Source: Vagococcus hydrophili (GTDB lineage: Bacteria; Bacillota; Bacilli; Lactobacillales; Vagococcaceae). From it: a stretch of 64,000 nt of DNA. A program made the position numbers and the translations under genes. Within the stretch, counting starts at the first letter, position 1. Every line of letters starts with the position of its first letter. Of this stretch, positions 26,831-35,260 are shown piece after piece. The notes beneath the pieces are model-generated. The model made no database searches. It had not been told where the DNA came from and saw nothing but the letters and a program-made list of their open reading frames with translations. Location: NCBI RefSeq assembly GCF_011304195.1, contig NZ_CP049887.1, positions 2,852,001 through 2,916,000 on the forward strand, in the 5' to 3' direction.

Positions 26831-28075
26831 TCACCATTCTAATAGGTCATCAGAGACTTCTCTCACCCATTTTGATTGCTTAGGTGCGTAACCTTTTAAG
26901 AAATAATTATTTTTTTCTTCATCATATTCGTACTCATCTAATAAAACTTCTTGTTGCATTTGAGTAATCAAATACGCTTCTTTTGGTTCTAGTGTCATCT
27001 CAAAAGGTAAAAATAGTTCTTTCATTTGTTTAATAATTGCTTGAGTTAATATTTCTTGGTCCGCCTCTTGATGAGCTGAGATTAAGCAGTTCGGGAAAAG
27101 GGTCGGCACAAACTCATCAACATCTAACAAATCTGCTTTGTTATAAACAGTTAAAACAGGGATATGTTTCATGTCTAAAGAATCAATTAATTCAAGAACG
27201 GTATCTTCTTGCTGACTTCGGTTAGATGAAGTGGCATCCACCACATGAAGCAGTAAATCAACACTTCGACTTTCCTCTAAGGTCGACTGGAAGGCTTCAA
27301 TTAATTGTGTGGGTAAATCTTGAATAAACCCAACCGTATCCGTCAATGTTGTTTCTAATCCTTCTGGTAGTTGCCATTTTTTAGTTAAGGGATCTAATGT
27401 GGCGAACAACTGGTTTTCTGCGTAAGTTTTTGTGTCTGTCAGTAAATTCATAATGCTTGATTTTCCAGCGTTGGTATAACCAATTAAACCAATTTGAAAC
27501 ACCGAAGACTCTTTTCGCTTTTGACGGCTTCGCTCTCTATGTTCTTCCGTTTGCTTTAATTCACGCTTAATCAAGGTTACTTTTTGTCTAATGTGACGGC
27601 GATCTGTTTCTAATTTCGTTTCACCAGGACCTCTTGTCCCAATCCCACCACCAAGACGTGACAAAGCAAGTCCTTGACCGACTAATCGAGGTAGCAAATA
27701 ATTAAGTTGGGCTAATTCAACTTGCAATTGACCTTCTTTAGATTTTGCTCGCATGGCAAAAATATCTAAAATAAGTTGCACGCGGTCTAATATTTTTACA
27801 TTCACGACTTCTTCGATTAATCTAGCTTGTCGTGCGGATACTTCATGATTAAAAATAACCACATCTGCTTCTGTTGATTCTACTAAAGACTGTAATTCTA
27901 ATAATTTACCTTTACCTAAAATCGTACGGCGATCAATCGCTTGTCTTTTTTGAATCATCTCACCAACAACTTCACCTTGTGCTGTTTCAGCTAAATTAGC
28001 CAACTCAGCCATTGATTCAGTAAAAGTTTTAAAATTCTCTTGGTTCTCAACACCGACTAATATAACTTTCTCCAC
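26831..28075 (-). CDS. hflX: GTPase HflX
   Basis: HflX is a ribosome-associated GTPase that splits stalled or heat-damaged 70S ribosomes. The 414-residue protein has the N-terminal nucleotide-binding subdomain, the glycine-rich linker GLALSRLGGGIGTRGPGETK (20 residues) and a G domain with GYTNAGKSS (P-loop), DTVGF and NKAD. It follows miaA by 13 bases; miaA-hflX-glnR-glnA is conserved in Bacilli. The hairpin at 26766-26812 probably ends this transcript. Confidence 0.96.
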   Translation of the reverse strand: MEKVILVGVENQENFKTFTESMAELANLAETAQGEVVGEMIQKRQAIDRRTILGKGKLLELQSLVESTEADVVIFNHEVSARQARLIEEVVNVKILDRVQLILDIFAMRAKSKEGQLQVELAQLNYLLPRLVGQGLALSRLGGGIGTRGPGETKLETDRRHIRQKVTLIKRELKQTEEHRERSRQKRKESSVFQIGLIGYTNAGKSSIMNLLTDTKTYAENQLFATLDPLTKKWQLPEGLETTLTDTVGFIQDLPTQLIEAFQSTLEESRSVDLLLHVVDATSSNRSQQEDTVLELIDSLDMKHIPVLTVYNKADLLDVDEFVPTLFPNCLISAHQEADQEILTQAIIKQMKELFLPFEMTLEPKEAYLITQMQQEVLLDEYEYDEEKNNYFLKGYAPKQSKWVREVSDDLLEW

Positions 28076-28088
28076 ACAATACCTTCTT

Positions 28089-29030
28089 TCACTCTTCTAG
28101 CCATTTTGTGACATCCTTGATGATATCCTCTTTAATACTAGGTTCCTTAATCATATCATACCACTCCACGCTCATCCGATTTTTAAACCAGGTCAGTTGG
28201 CGTTTGGCGTATTGTCTGGAATGTTGTTTAACAAGTTCCACACAACTACTCATCTCTAAATCACCTCTAAAAAAAGGAAAGAACTCTTTATAACCAATTC
28301 CCTGCATTGCCTGAACTTCACCTAATTCATAGACATAGCGGGCTTCTTCAAGTAAGCCCTGTTCCATCATCATATCCACACGTTGATTAATTCTGTCATA
28401 TAAAACAGGTCGGTCCGTTTCTAGCCCAATCAACTTCACATCATATTGAGACTGACTTAAATCTTTAAAATCAATTCCTTGCTGATTTAAAATACTAGTA
28501 CCTGTTTTTTCAAAGACTTCAATCCCACGAATGACACGTTTCTCATTATTCATATGAATTGATTTAGCTGCTAGTGGGTCTATTTTATTCAAATGATTCC
28601 ATAGACTTTCTTTACCTTCCGTTGACGCAAACTCTTCCCACTTTTCACGAGTTAAACGAGCTTCTGTGTCTTCTTCGTTACTCCCTAATTGAAAATCAAA
28701 GAGGAGAGACTGAATGTACATACCTGTTCCACCTGCAACAATCGGCAATCCAGAACGGCTAGTAATCTCTGCAATTTTTTCTTCAGCACTTGTTTTAAAT
28801 TCATAAGCTGAATAATTTTCATTCGGTTCCTTCACATCTATTAAATAATGAGGAATGCCCTCCGCTTCTTCTTCAGTGACTTTCGCTGTCCCAATATCTA
28901 ATTTTTTATAAACTTGTAGTGAATCACCACTAATAATTTCGCCACTAAATTCTTTAGCTAACTCAATGCTAAGAGCAGTTTTTCCGACGGCTGTTGGACC
29001 AACTATCACTAATACTTTTGTTTTTTTCAT
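28089..29030 (-). CDS. miaA: tRNA dimethylallyltransferase
   Basis: MiaA adds a dimethylallyl group to A37 of tRNAs that read UNN codons. The 313-residue protein has the P-loop GPTAVGKTALSIELA, the family motif SGDSLQVYKKLDIGTAK and the C-terminal YAKRQLTWFKNR. Its ATG overlaps the stop of the GDPD gene by four bases (ATGA), so translation is coupled. Confidence 0.97.
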   Translation of the reverse strand: MKKTKVLVIVGPTAVGKTALSIELAKEFSGEIISGDSLQVYKKLDIGTAKVTEEEAEGIPHYLIDVKEPNENYSAYEFKTSAEEKIAEITSRSGLPIVAGGTGMYIQSLLFDFQLGSNEEDTEARLTREKWEEFASTEGKESLWNHLNKIDPLAAKSIHMNNEKRVIRGIEVFEKTGTSILNQQGIDFKDLSQSQYDVKLIGLETDRPVLYDRINQRVDMMMEQGLLEEARYVYELGEVQAMQGIGYKEFFPFFRGDLEMSSCVELVKQHSRQYAKRQLTWFKNRMSVEWYDMIKEPSIKEDIIKDVTKWLEE

Positions 29031-29755
29031 CGCTTATTTTTCTCATTCATTGCTTTTTCTGGAAAATCAGTATGGAAACCTTCTAATTTCAAATCAAAAC
29101 ATAAATTCATGTCTTCAGTTGAATTAGCTGTCCATGGGCGTAATTTCAAATCAAACATTGGGATAATATCTTGATTTTCTTTAATCCACTCCATAGAAGG
29201 ATGGATAGCATCAATTTCAGCGGTTTCTCTAGCAAAATTTATTTTTCTTTCTGATTTATCCATAATCATCGCTTTAGGACGCTCTTGATCTAGAGAAATC
29301 ACTCGCTTCATTGTTTCCATGTTAAAACTTGAGAATATAATTTGGCAAGATAACTGATATTTTTTCAAGCTTTCAATGACAGATTTTTCAATCCCATCAT
29401 AATCATATTCATCCGTTTTAATTTCAATATTTAAGATACCGGGATAGTTACTCTCTTCCAATAATGCCAGTACTTCATCAAAAGACGGAATTGTTTCTTC
29501 TTGATATTTAGCATCAAACCAACTACCAGCGTCTAATGTTTTAATTTCTGCTAAAGTGTAATTTTGAACTAAGCCTTCTTTGTTAGTTGTTCGGTTCACG
29601 TCACCGTCATGAATAACAACTAATTCTTTATCTTTTGTATACTGAACGTCTAATTCTATTCCGTCAGCTTGCACTCTAATCGCTTCTTTAAAGGCAATCA
29701 ATGTATTTTCAGGATGCGTTCCTTTACTTCCTCTATGGGCAAATACTAATGTCAT
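29027..29755 (-). CDS. Glycerophosphodiester phosphodiesterase (cytosolic)
   Basis: A 242-residue GDPD-domain protein, TIM barrel, that cleaves glycerophosphodiesters to glycerol-3-phosphate and alcohol. The catalytic segments are AHRGSKGTHPENT (His and Arg) and ELDVQYTKDKELVVIHD. There is no signal peptide, so it acts inside the cell. The ATG at 29755 with GGAGTG upstream is preferred over an in-frame codon at 29788. It heads a unit with miaA and hflX. Confidence 0.92.
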   Translation of the reverse strand: MTLVFAHRGSKGTHPENTLIAFKEAIRVQADGIELDVQYTKDKELVVIHDGDVNRTTNKEGLVQNYTLAEIKTLDAGSWFDAKYQEETIPSFDEVLALLEESNYPGILNIEIKTDEYDYDGIEKSVIESLKKYQLSCQIIFSSFNMETMKRVISLDQERPKAMIMDKSERKINFARETAEIDAIHPSMEWIKENQDIIPMFDLKLRPWTANSTEDMNLCFDLKLEGFHTDFPEKAMNEKNKR

Positions 29756-29891
29756 CAAATCACTCCATTTCAGATAATAGTTTAACATTTTTTTGTTAGA
29801 TTTAACATGAACAATCTATGATATGACTAGATTTTTTTGTTAAAATGAGGGATAATGGTATTGTACAAAATATAGAGGATGTGTGAAAGAT

Positions 29892-30059
29892 ATGAAAAAA
29901 TTTACTTCAGGATTTTTAACAGGTACAACAGTAACCCTTGCTGCTTTAGCTGGCGTTGCCGTAGGTATCAAAAAACTTGTGATTGAACCAGTCGAAGAAA
30001 AAGAAATGATTATTGACGATAACCGCAAGAAAGCAATGCGTAAAAGTCGCGCACGCTAA
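29892..30059 (+). CDS. DUF3042 family small protein
   Basis: A 55-residue protein, too short for most ORF thresholds: MKKFTSGFLTGTTVTLAAL, then AGVAVGIKKLVIEPVEEKEM, then IIDDNRKKAMRKSRAR. An N-terminal hydrophobic helix (about 7-26) is followed by an acidic stretch and a basic tail ending KSRAR. This layout is that of DUF3042, found in Lactobacillales; the function is unknown. AGAGGATGTG lies upstream. It has its own terminator. A longer antisense frame covers the region but is a shadow. Confidence 0.85.
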   Translation: MKKFTSGFLTGTTVTLAALAGVAVGIKKLVIEPVEEKEMIIDDNRKKAMRKSRAR

Positions 30060-30068
30060 TTAATAATA

Positions 30069-30112
30069 AAAAAGAAAGTGATTACTGTAAAAAGCAATCA
30101 CTTTCTTTTTAT
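30069..30112. terminator. Bidirectional terminator between the DUF3042 gene and the rhodanese gene
   Basis: AAAGAAAGTGATT / AATCACTTTCTTT with a 12-base loop and T-runs on both strands. Confidence 0.92.
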
Positions 30113-30510
30113 TTTTTCTTTGTTTTACCTGACCAGTCACTATATCCACCTTTTAAAATGTAAATATTAGTGTAACCTTCTTTTTTTAATAACTTCGCCA
30201 TAAACGATGACATATTTGTTCTATTATCATAAAGATAAATTGGTTTATCTTTTCTAATAGCTGTCAAATACTCTTTGTGAGCTTTTGAAATCGTGTAGGG
30301 AACACTGCGAGCGCCCATAATGTGACCACGATTAAATTCTTCTTTTTCACGAACATCAATGACCTGTGCATTTCTCATATTTTCTTTAAATTCGTCTTGT
30401 GTTAGTAACGTTGCACTTCTTTTTCTCATGATAAAGAAATACGTGCGATATAAACCGTAGATCAAAATAATTGAAAACAAAAAAATGTTAAGTGTTGCTA
30501 TAAATCCCAT
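30109..30510 (-). CDS. Membrane-anchored rhodanese-like protein lacking the catalytic cysteine
   Basis: The 133-residue protein has one N-terminal membrane helix (about 5-24) and a rhodanese domain (about 40-128) with VIDVREKEEFNRGHIMGA and YILKGGYSDW. The active-site loop, normally CxxGxRS, reads YDNRTNMS, so the sulfur-accepting Cys is absent and sulfurtransferase activity is not expected. YqhL-like proteins of this form are found in the same neighbourhood in related bacteria. It ends the fthC-rhomboid-yqgQ-glcK series. Confidence 0.85.
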   Translation of the reverse strand: MGFIATLNIFLFSIILIYGLYRTYFFIMRKRSATLLTQDEFKENMRNAQVIDVREKEEFNRGHIMGARSVPYTISKAHKEYLTAIRKDKPIYLYDNRTNMSSFMAKLLKKEGYTNIYILKGGYSDWSGKTKKK

Positions 30511-30539
30511 GAACTAATTCCCTCTCTTACACTATTATC

Positions 30540-31502
30540 TTATTTAAACTGCAATGCTAAAGAAGCAGCTCCAATCACACCAGCTTCATTACCTAAAATA
30601 GCCAATTTAATTTTAGTACTTTCTCTAACTTGTGGGAAAGTAAATTGTTCAAAATAAGTTTGGATTCTTTCAAGTAAAAAGTCGCCAGCAGCTGAAACGC
30701 CACCACCAATGACAATGTCGCTTGGATTTAACATATTACCAATATTACCACATGCAAGGCCTAAATAGAAACAAACTTTGTCAACAACTAATAAAGCAAA
30801 GTCATCACCTTCTTTAGCTGCATCAAAAACGTCCTTACTTGTGACCGTTTGCCCATCATCAATTTTGTATTTCAATTCAGAGTTTCCTGAGTATTCTTCA
30901 GACATAAAACGAGCTAATTTTACCACACCTGTTGCACTAGCGACGGTTTCTAAACAACCTTTTTTACCACATGTACATTCAAAGCCGTTTGGTTCAACTG
31001 TAATATGACCAATCTCACCAGCTGCTCCGTTAACACCATGTAAAAGGTTACCTTCAGCGATAATACCGCCACCAACACCTGTTCCAAGAGTCATGAAAGT
31101 TACTTCTGGAGAATTTTCCCCAGCACCTTTCCATCTCTCACCTAAAGCTGCCACATTGGCATCATTATCAATGGCAAACGGAATATTAAGTGCTGCTTCC
31201 ACCGGTTTTTTAATTTCTTGAAGTGTTTTCCAGTTTAAATTGTAAGCTCCAATAACTGTTCCTAATTCACGATTTACTGTTCCAGGCGTTCCCATACCGA
31301 TTCCGATAAAGTCTTCTGAAGTCATGCCGTATAATTCTAAACGGTGTTTTATAGACGCGATAATTTCTGGAACGATATGTGTTCCCTCATCGTTAATGTT
31401 TGTTTCGATACTCCATTTTTGTTGGATATCACCTGATTCTGTTAGGATTGCAAATTTTGCTGTTGTGCCTCCTAAATCAATACCAATTAATTTCTTACTC
31501 AC
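30540..31502 (-). CDS. glcK: ROK family glucokinase
   Basis: The enzyme phosphorylates free glucose with ATP. The 320-residue protein has the phosphate loop DLGGTTAKFAIL, the catalytic Asp in AIDNDANVAALGE, and the ROK zinc signature CTCGKKGCLETVAS. It overlaps yqgQ by four bases. The order fthC-rhomboid-yqgQ-glcK corresponds to B. subtilis yqgN-yqgP-yqgQ-glcK. Confidence 0.96.
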   Translation of the reverse strand: MSKKLIGIDLGGTTAKFAILTESGDIQQKWSIETNINDEGTHIVPEIIASIKHRLELYGMTSEDFIGIGMGTPGTVNRELGTVIGAYNLNWKTLQEIKKPVEAALNIPFAIDNDANVAALGERWKGAGENSPEVTFMTLGTGVGGGIIAEGNLLHGVNGAAGEIGHITVEPNGFECTCGKKGCLETVASATGVVKLARFMSEEYSGNSELKYKIDDGQTVTSKDVFDAAKEGDDFALLVVDKVCFYLGLACGNIGNMLNPSDIVIGGGVSAAGDFLLERIQTYFEQFTFPQVRESTKIKLAILGNEAGVIGAASLALQFK

Positions 31503-31711
31503 TGTAGCCCCTCCTGATAGTCTGTTTCTAGACGATGTTCTCTTTTTAAGATCATCATGGCATTAATATAATCATTTCTTTCAATCAATTCGTTGTCATA
31601 TATTTTCTTAAGTTCAATCATCATTAATTCGATATCCCATAAGCGGTTACCTACGTAAATATATGCACCAAATCTCTTTAATAGTTGTTGTACATCATAC
31701 ATTGTTCTCAT
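31499..31711 (-). CDS. yqgQ: YqgQ family small protein (DUF910)
   Basis: A 70-residue protein, probably a three-helix bundle: MRTMYDVQQLLKRFGAYIYV, then WDIELMMIELKKIYDNELI. This is the DUF910/YqgQ family, of unknown function, nearly always beside glcK. A TATAAT with a weak -35 lies in the 99 bases between this gene and the rhomboid gene, so the yqgQ-glcK part may have its own promoter. Confidence 0.9.
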   Translation of the reverse strand: MRTMYDVQQLLKRFGAYIYVGNRLWDIELMMIELKKIYDNELIERNDYINAMMILKREHRLETDYQEGLQ

Positions 31712-31810
31712 ATTAACGCTCCCATATCATTATACAGATAACAAATTTAAAATCATAGTCGCTTTTCTCATTTTTGGTCAATCTTACCAACTTTTCATCA
31801 CTTTAGTATT

Positions 31811-32533
31811 TTAAAATTTGGAAAAGCCATAAAACAGACAAAATCCGATTAGAAAGACGGTAAAAATCCCAGTAGCAATTCGTTGGTGAACATTCATTTT
31901 GTTTTGCAAATGATTTTTAGGCACACCGATAACCACCATTATTAACAATCCGCCAAGTGCACCGCCCATATGTCCAAACATATCCACCCCTGTTGAAAAT
32001 AGATTCATCACTAGGTTCATAATAATCAACATAGTCATTGTTTGTGACATTTGACGAATCATCGGATGATAACTATAGATTCGCCCTAAAACAATGAAGG
32101 CTGCAAACATCCCAAAGATTGACGTACTTGCCCCAGCAGAAACACCACCTGAGTTATTAAATGCAAAACTTAATAAATTACCGATAATCCCACTCATCAT
32201 ATATAGAAAGAAGAAACGTAGATGACCGATAATCGGTTCTAACAATCTTCCCGCAAAATATAAAGTTAAGGAGTTTATCGCGATATGAGTTAATCCTATG
32301 TGGACGAAGATTGGGGTTACAAAACGCCAATATTCGTGGTTTTCAACGATTAATTGAGGCGACATAGCTCCAAATAAGGTTAGGATATAAGGATTTTCTG
32401 ATCCGCTAAAAACCCCGAATCTAGCCCCAAAAATCTCCATTAAAAGATAAACCACAATTTGTATGGTTAAAAACAAGTACACCATGTATGGTCCTCTTTT
32501 TATTTTGTTCCATGTATCTGACAATTGATTCAT
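31811..32533 (-). CDS. Rhomboid family intramembrane serine protease
   Basis: A 240-residue protein with about six or seven membrane helices. The catalytic Ser lies in GASTSIFG (family GxSxxxxG) and the catalytic His in HMGGALGG; the oxyanion-loop HxxxN-type segment is THIAINSLTLY. The position in the operon corresponds to B. subtilis YqgP/GluP, but the N-terminal soluble domain and TPR tail of GluP are absent. Its start overlaps the fthC stop by four bases. Confidence 0.93.
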   Translation of the reverse strand: MNQLSDTWNKIKRGPYMVYLFLTIQIVVYLLMEIFGARFGVFSGSENPYILTLFGAMSPQLIVENHEYWRFVTPIFVHIGLTHIAINSLTLYFAGRLLEPIIGHLRFFFLYMMSGIIGNLLSFAFNNSGGVSAGASTSIFGMFAAFIVLGRIYSYHPMIRQMSQTMTMLIIMNLVMNLFSTGVDMFGHMGGALGGLLIMVVIGVPKNHLQNKMNVHQRIATGIFTVFLIGFCLFYGFSKF

Positions 32534-33087
32534 CGACTTCCCCCTGTTGTAGTTGCTGTAATCATTTCTTTGACAGGAATATCATATTGACTTGGCTGCC
32601 AATCATATCCTGTTTGTTCTTTAAAAACTAAGCTATAGGTCTGCCCTTTAAAATCAGGTAAGTAACGATCATAAAAACCACCACCAAAACCAACACGATA
32701 CCCTTCTTTAGAAAAAGCCACCCCTGGCACAATTAACAAATCGATTTGTTCCTTTTCGAACTTTTGATTATTTGTTGGCTCTAGGACACCAAAATTGGTT
32801 TCTTCTAAAGGTTCTTCCAAATCATAATAGTAAAAATCCATCTTACCTAAACCAAATGTTTTAGGAACACAGATAGTTTTCCCTTCTTCAATCGCTTGTT
32901 TGATTAGTGGCAATGTATTAAATTCTTTATCCATTGCGAGAGTTGTTCCAATCACACTAGCCTCTTGCCAAGCTTTCGTTTGAAATAATTGATTTAAAAT
33001 ATTTTCTTCTATTTGTTTCTTTTCCACAGAACGTTTACTTAATTCTTTTAAATCATGTAGTACTTTTTTTCGAATTTCTTTTTTCAT
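32530..33087 (-). CDS. 5-formyltetrahydrofolate cyclo-ligase
   Basis: The enzyme uses ATP to convert 5-formyl-THF to 5,10-methenyl-THF, returning a stored folate to one-carbon metabolism. The 185-residue protein has the family signature GVAFSKEGYRVGFGGGFYDRYL and the N-terminal RKKVLHDLKELSKRS helix. It corresponds to B. subtilis YqgN and is the first gene of the operon. The ATG has AGGAGG upstream. Confidence 0.95.
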   Translation of the reverse strand: MKKEIRKKVLHDLKELSKRSVEKKQIEENILNQLFQTKAWQEASVIGTTLAMDKEFNTLPLIKQAIEEGKTICVPKTFGLGKMDFYYYDLEEPLEETNFGVLEPTNNQKFEKEQIDLLIVPGVAFSKEGYRVGFGGGFYDRYLPDFKGQTYSLVFKEQTGYDWQPSQYDIPVKEMITATTTGGSR

Positions 33088-33126
33088 GAAGAAACCTCCT
33101 GTCTTGATTTTTTTCGAATTACTATC

Positions 33127-33154
33127 ATTATACTCAATTTATGAGCTATGACAA
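33127..33154 (-). promoter_or_regulatory. Promoter of the fthC-rhomboid-yqgQ-glcK operon
   Basis: On the minus strand TTGTCA (33154-33149), a 16-base spacer and TATAAT (33132-33127). It is divergent from the RNA candidate promoter 31 bases away. Confidence 0.78.
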
Positions 33155-33184
33155 AACAAAATCTAAAGTTTTTCATAAGGGCAT

Positions 33185-33213
33185 TTGCATTTACTGAACA
33201 GACATGCTATGAT
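33185..33213 (+). promoter_or_regulatory. Promoter of the candidate structured RNA
   Basis: TTGCAT at 33185-33190, a 17-base spacer and TATGAT at 33208-33213, with an extended TGC before the -10. No gene starts within 290 bases downstream, so it points to a noncoding transcript or a very long leader. Confidence 0.75.
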
Positions 33214-33219
33214 ATATCT

Positions 33220-33395
33220 CACATTAGTTATATTTATATGCAAGATTGAAATATGTTTTAAAGAAGTTTATTTACGAAGAGGCGTAGCTTGAGAGCTACA
33301 TCGGTGTTTTAGAGGTTGGGACTACACCACTTAGACGAGAAATATTTTAGAAATTAAGCAATAGTAATCGCCACACTTTAGATATAAATAAAAAA
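33220..33395 (+). ncRNA. Candidate structured noncoding RNA, unassigned
   Basis: About 175 nt follow a strong promoter and contain no convincing ORF. The ends pair: TATTTATAT (33231-33239) with ATATAAATA (33382-33390). Inside, GGCG (33281-33284) pairs with CGCC (33369-33372), GTAGCT with AGCTAC (33284-33299, loop TGAG), and GGTG/CACC plus TAG/CTA close a hairpin (33303-33328). The result is a multibranched structure on a closing stem. I match it to no family I know. 6S RNA would be of similar size, but that is a rod, and this fold is branched. It could also be a leader of the membrane gene at 33510. Confidence 0.4.
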
Positions 33396-33402
33396 TTAAT
33401 CA

Positions 33403-33439
33403 GATAGCCATTCTTATCAAGCAGATAAGGATGGCTATC
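33403..33439. repeat. Long hairpin after the RNA candidate
   Basis: GATAGCCAT-t-CTTATC and GATAAG-g-ATGGCTATC form a 16-bp stem with one mismatch and a 5-base loop. On the plus strand no T-run follows. On the minus strand a T-run begins six bases after the stem. It may cap the RNA or act as a weak minus-strand terminator. Confidence 0.55.
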
Positions 33440-33509
33440 GTCAATTATAGAGTTATTTTGGTCCAAACTCCTATTTTATGATACACTAAAAGAAAAGGAG
33501 TTGTTTAAG

Positions 33510-33887
33510 ATGAAAAATAAATTTTTACCTACTGAAAATACTAAATTAGTTCGCAACATACGATTATTGAATAGAATCATTTTTTCTTTCAGTATAACTA
33601 GTCTCTTACTGATAACAACAAAACTTTATATCAATATGAGTCAGCGTAGAGAATTAATAAATATGATGTCCGAGAACGAAAAGCCTTTCACAGAGAGCCT
33701 ATCACCATCAGCTTCACCTGTTTTAGATAACTCAATTCTTTTATTTATTTTAGTATTCGGGGTAGTTCTTGCTTTCTTCCTCAATTACTTGATCGAACTT
33801 TCCATCAGACATTTTGAAAATGTCGCTAGCTTAAAAGCAATGAAACAAAACGAGCAACCAGAAGAAGAAATTGAATTTTTAAATTAA
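33510..33887 (+). CDS. Small two-helix membrane protein, unknown function
   Basis: I do not recognise a family. The 125-residue protein has two hydrophobic helices (about 20-40 and 70-92) separated by an exterior loop of about 30 residues, and a charged tail ending QPEEEIEFLN. The ATG at 33510 lies nine bases after AAAAGGAG; an in-frame TTG at 33501 touches the site and is unlikely. TACACT about 25 bases upstream, with TTGGTC at 18 bases spacing, is a probable promoter. Confidence 0.6.
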   Translation: MKNKFLPTENTKLVRNIRLLNRIIFSFSITSLLLITTKLYINMSQRRELINMMSENEKPFTESLSPSASPVLDNSILLFILVFGVVLAFFLNYLIELSIRHFENVASLKAMKQNEQPEEEIEFLN

Positions 33888-33892
33888 ATAGT

Positions 33893-33938
33893 AAAAAGAG
33901 AAAGATGATGACTTTTGTCATTGTCTTTCTCTTTTTTA
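33893..33938. terminator. Bidirectional terminator
   Basis: AAAAAGAGAAAGA and GATGAC pair with GTCATtG and TCTTTCTCTTTTTT around a TTTT loop, between convergent genes at 33887 and 33936. Confidence 0.9.
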
Positions 33939-34361
33939 CTCGATTAAACCTAGTTCTTTCGCCAGTATCATAAACTCGTTGTATTTAATTACGTGAGGTT
34001 TCACATCTGCTTCATCCACATACTCCGATAAATCATAACCAACTAACTCACTCCAACTTTCAATGGTCATTTTGCCTGGGATTAAGGTAACCACAACATC
34101 GTCACCTTTTTCTTTCATTGAATAGCCAGGTAACTCCTCAGAACCTTCTACCTGATCATCAATATATGTATCATAGTAGATCATTTCAACTTTATTAATG
34201 ACTTTAAAAACATTGGCACCTTTTGTATAGATAATCATCTCACTTGAACTCTCATCATCTGAAAAAGGAAAATGTTCAGTACCAGTTACTGCCGCTGAAT
34301 AAATTAAAAAAATCGTTATGGCTAAAACAATGCTTAAGGTGATTGTTACTTTTTTCTTCAC
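33936..34361 (-). CDS. Predicted exported or membrane-anchored protein, unknown function
   Basis: I do not recognise a family. Starting at the GTG at 34361 (eight bases after AAAGGAG) the product is 141 residues: a basic head VKKKVT, a hydrophobic helix (about 6-24), then an acidic exterior domain. An ATG further upstream at 34394 would be in frame but lacks a site. The gene lies 49 bases after the membrane protein at 34411 and is probably co-transcribed with it. Confidence 0.55.
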   Translation of the reverse strand: MKKKVTITLSIVLAITIFLIYSAAVTGTEHFPFSDDESSSEMIIYTKGANVFKVINKVEMIYYDTYIDDQVEGSEELPGYSMKEKGDDVVVTLIPGKMTIESWSELVGYDLSEYVDEADVKPHVIKYNEFMILAKELGLIE

Positions 34362-34410
34362 AAGAAACACTCCTTTCATTAGTTTAACCCCCATCTCTTA
34401 ACTCTGCAAA

Positions 34411-34851
34411 TTACTCTTCTCCAGATATCAAAGATAATACAAAAAATACCCACACAATTATATTCACGGGAAACCAAACATAGCTAAATGCTACTACCAT
34501 TTCTTTCATTCCTGAACCAGTATTACCTGTTGATATTAATGCTATGAACAGAGCAACTGGTTCTATAAACAGCATTATTGTTCCTTGAATCATTAGATAA
34601 GTTCTTAATTTCTTAGTTGGAATAGCCATTTGTTTAATCAAAGAAGTTTTAAAACAAACAACATATATCAACGCACTTGATAAGATTCCAGGTAACAGTA
34701 TCATAGGTACCATCATTTCTCCAAATAAGTCCGCTATACCTATGACTAAGATTTTAACTAGCAAACCACCTACAATTAAATTGGATAAGTATAAGAGAAC
34801 CAATATAATGACTGCACTGATATATTTATTTAACTTAGCTTTCTTATTCAA
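34411..34851 (-). CDS. Four-helix membrane protein, unknown function
   Basis: I do not recognise a family. The 146-residue protein has about four membrane helices (around 8-32, 40-66, 82-108 and 120-142). The start is a TTG at 34851, nine bases after GGAGGTGAG. It probably forms a pair with the exported protein downstream, inserted between rpmG and fthC. Confidence 0.55.
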   Translation of the reverse strand: MNKKAKLNKYISAVIILVLLYLSNLIVGGLLVKILVIGIADLFGEMMVPMILLPGILSSALIYVVCFKTSLIKQMAIPTKKLRTYLMIQGTIMLFIEPVALFIALISTGNTGSGMKEMVVAFSYVWFPVNIIVWVFFVLSLISGEE

Positions 34852-34973
34852 AAAAACTCACCTCCATGATAACATTTGTTAAACTAATAATAGCATAACT
34901 TGTATACATTAAAGAACATCCATCCTTTTATAATGTGTATTTTTATTTAAAATGTTAATTTATATTCTAAATT

Positions 34974-35010
34974 AAAAAGCTAGCAACCTCACTTAATAAG
35001 GTTGCTAGCT
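34974..35010 (-). terminator. Terminator of rpmG
   Basis: On the minus strand AGCTAGCAACCT / AGGTTGCTAGCT with a 9-base loop is followed by TTTTT. Confidence 0.92.
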
Positions 35011-35025
35011 CATAGTTATTAACTA

Positions 35026-35175
35026 TTATTTTGTTTCACGGTGTAAAGTAACTTTACGTTCACGTGGACAATATTTTTTAACTTCTAAACGATCAGGGTT
35101 GTTACGTTTGTTTTTATTTGAAAGATAGTTTCTTTCTTTACATTCAGTACATTCTAAAGTGATATTTATACGCAT
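35026..35175 (-). CDS. rpmG: 50S ribosomal protein L33
   Basis: A 49-residue ribosomal protein, below the usual ORF length cut: [49 protein letters not shown]. Cys9 and Cys12 form the first CxxC. Only one Cys (36) remains of the second pair, so complete zinc binding is doubtful. Such mixed forms exist beside Cys-free L33 paralogs. TTGGAGGAAAT precedes the ATG. The short frame and near-identity to the family are convincing. Confidence 0.96.
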   Translation of the reverse strand: MRINITLECTECKERNYLSNKNKRNNPDRLEVKKYCPRERKVTLHRETK

Positions 35176-35260
35176 GATTATTTCCTCCAATAATTATATA
35201 ATTCAAGTACCTTTACTTGACACTCAAATATAATACCATGACTTTTTCTAAATTTCAAGC

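Noticed and set aside
33220-33395. Assignment of the RNA candidate as 6S RNA
   Set aside because: Size and linkage to the fthC homolog are suggestive, but the internal helices give a branched fold rather than a rod with a central bubble.
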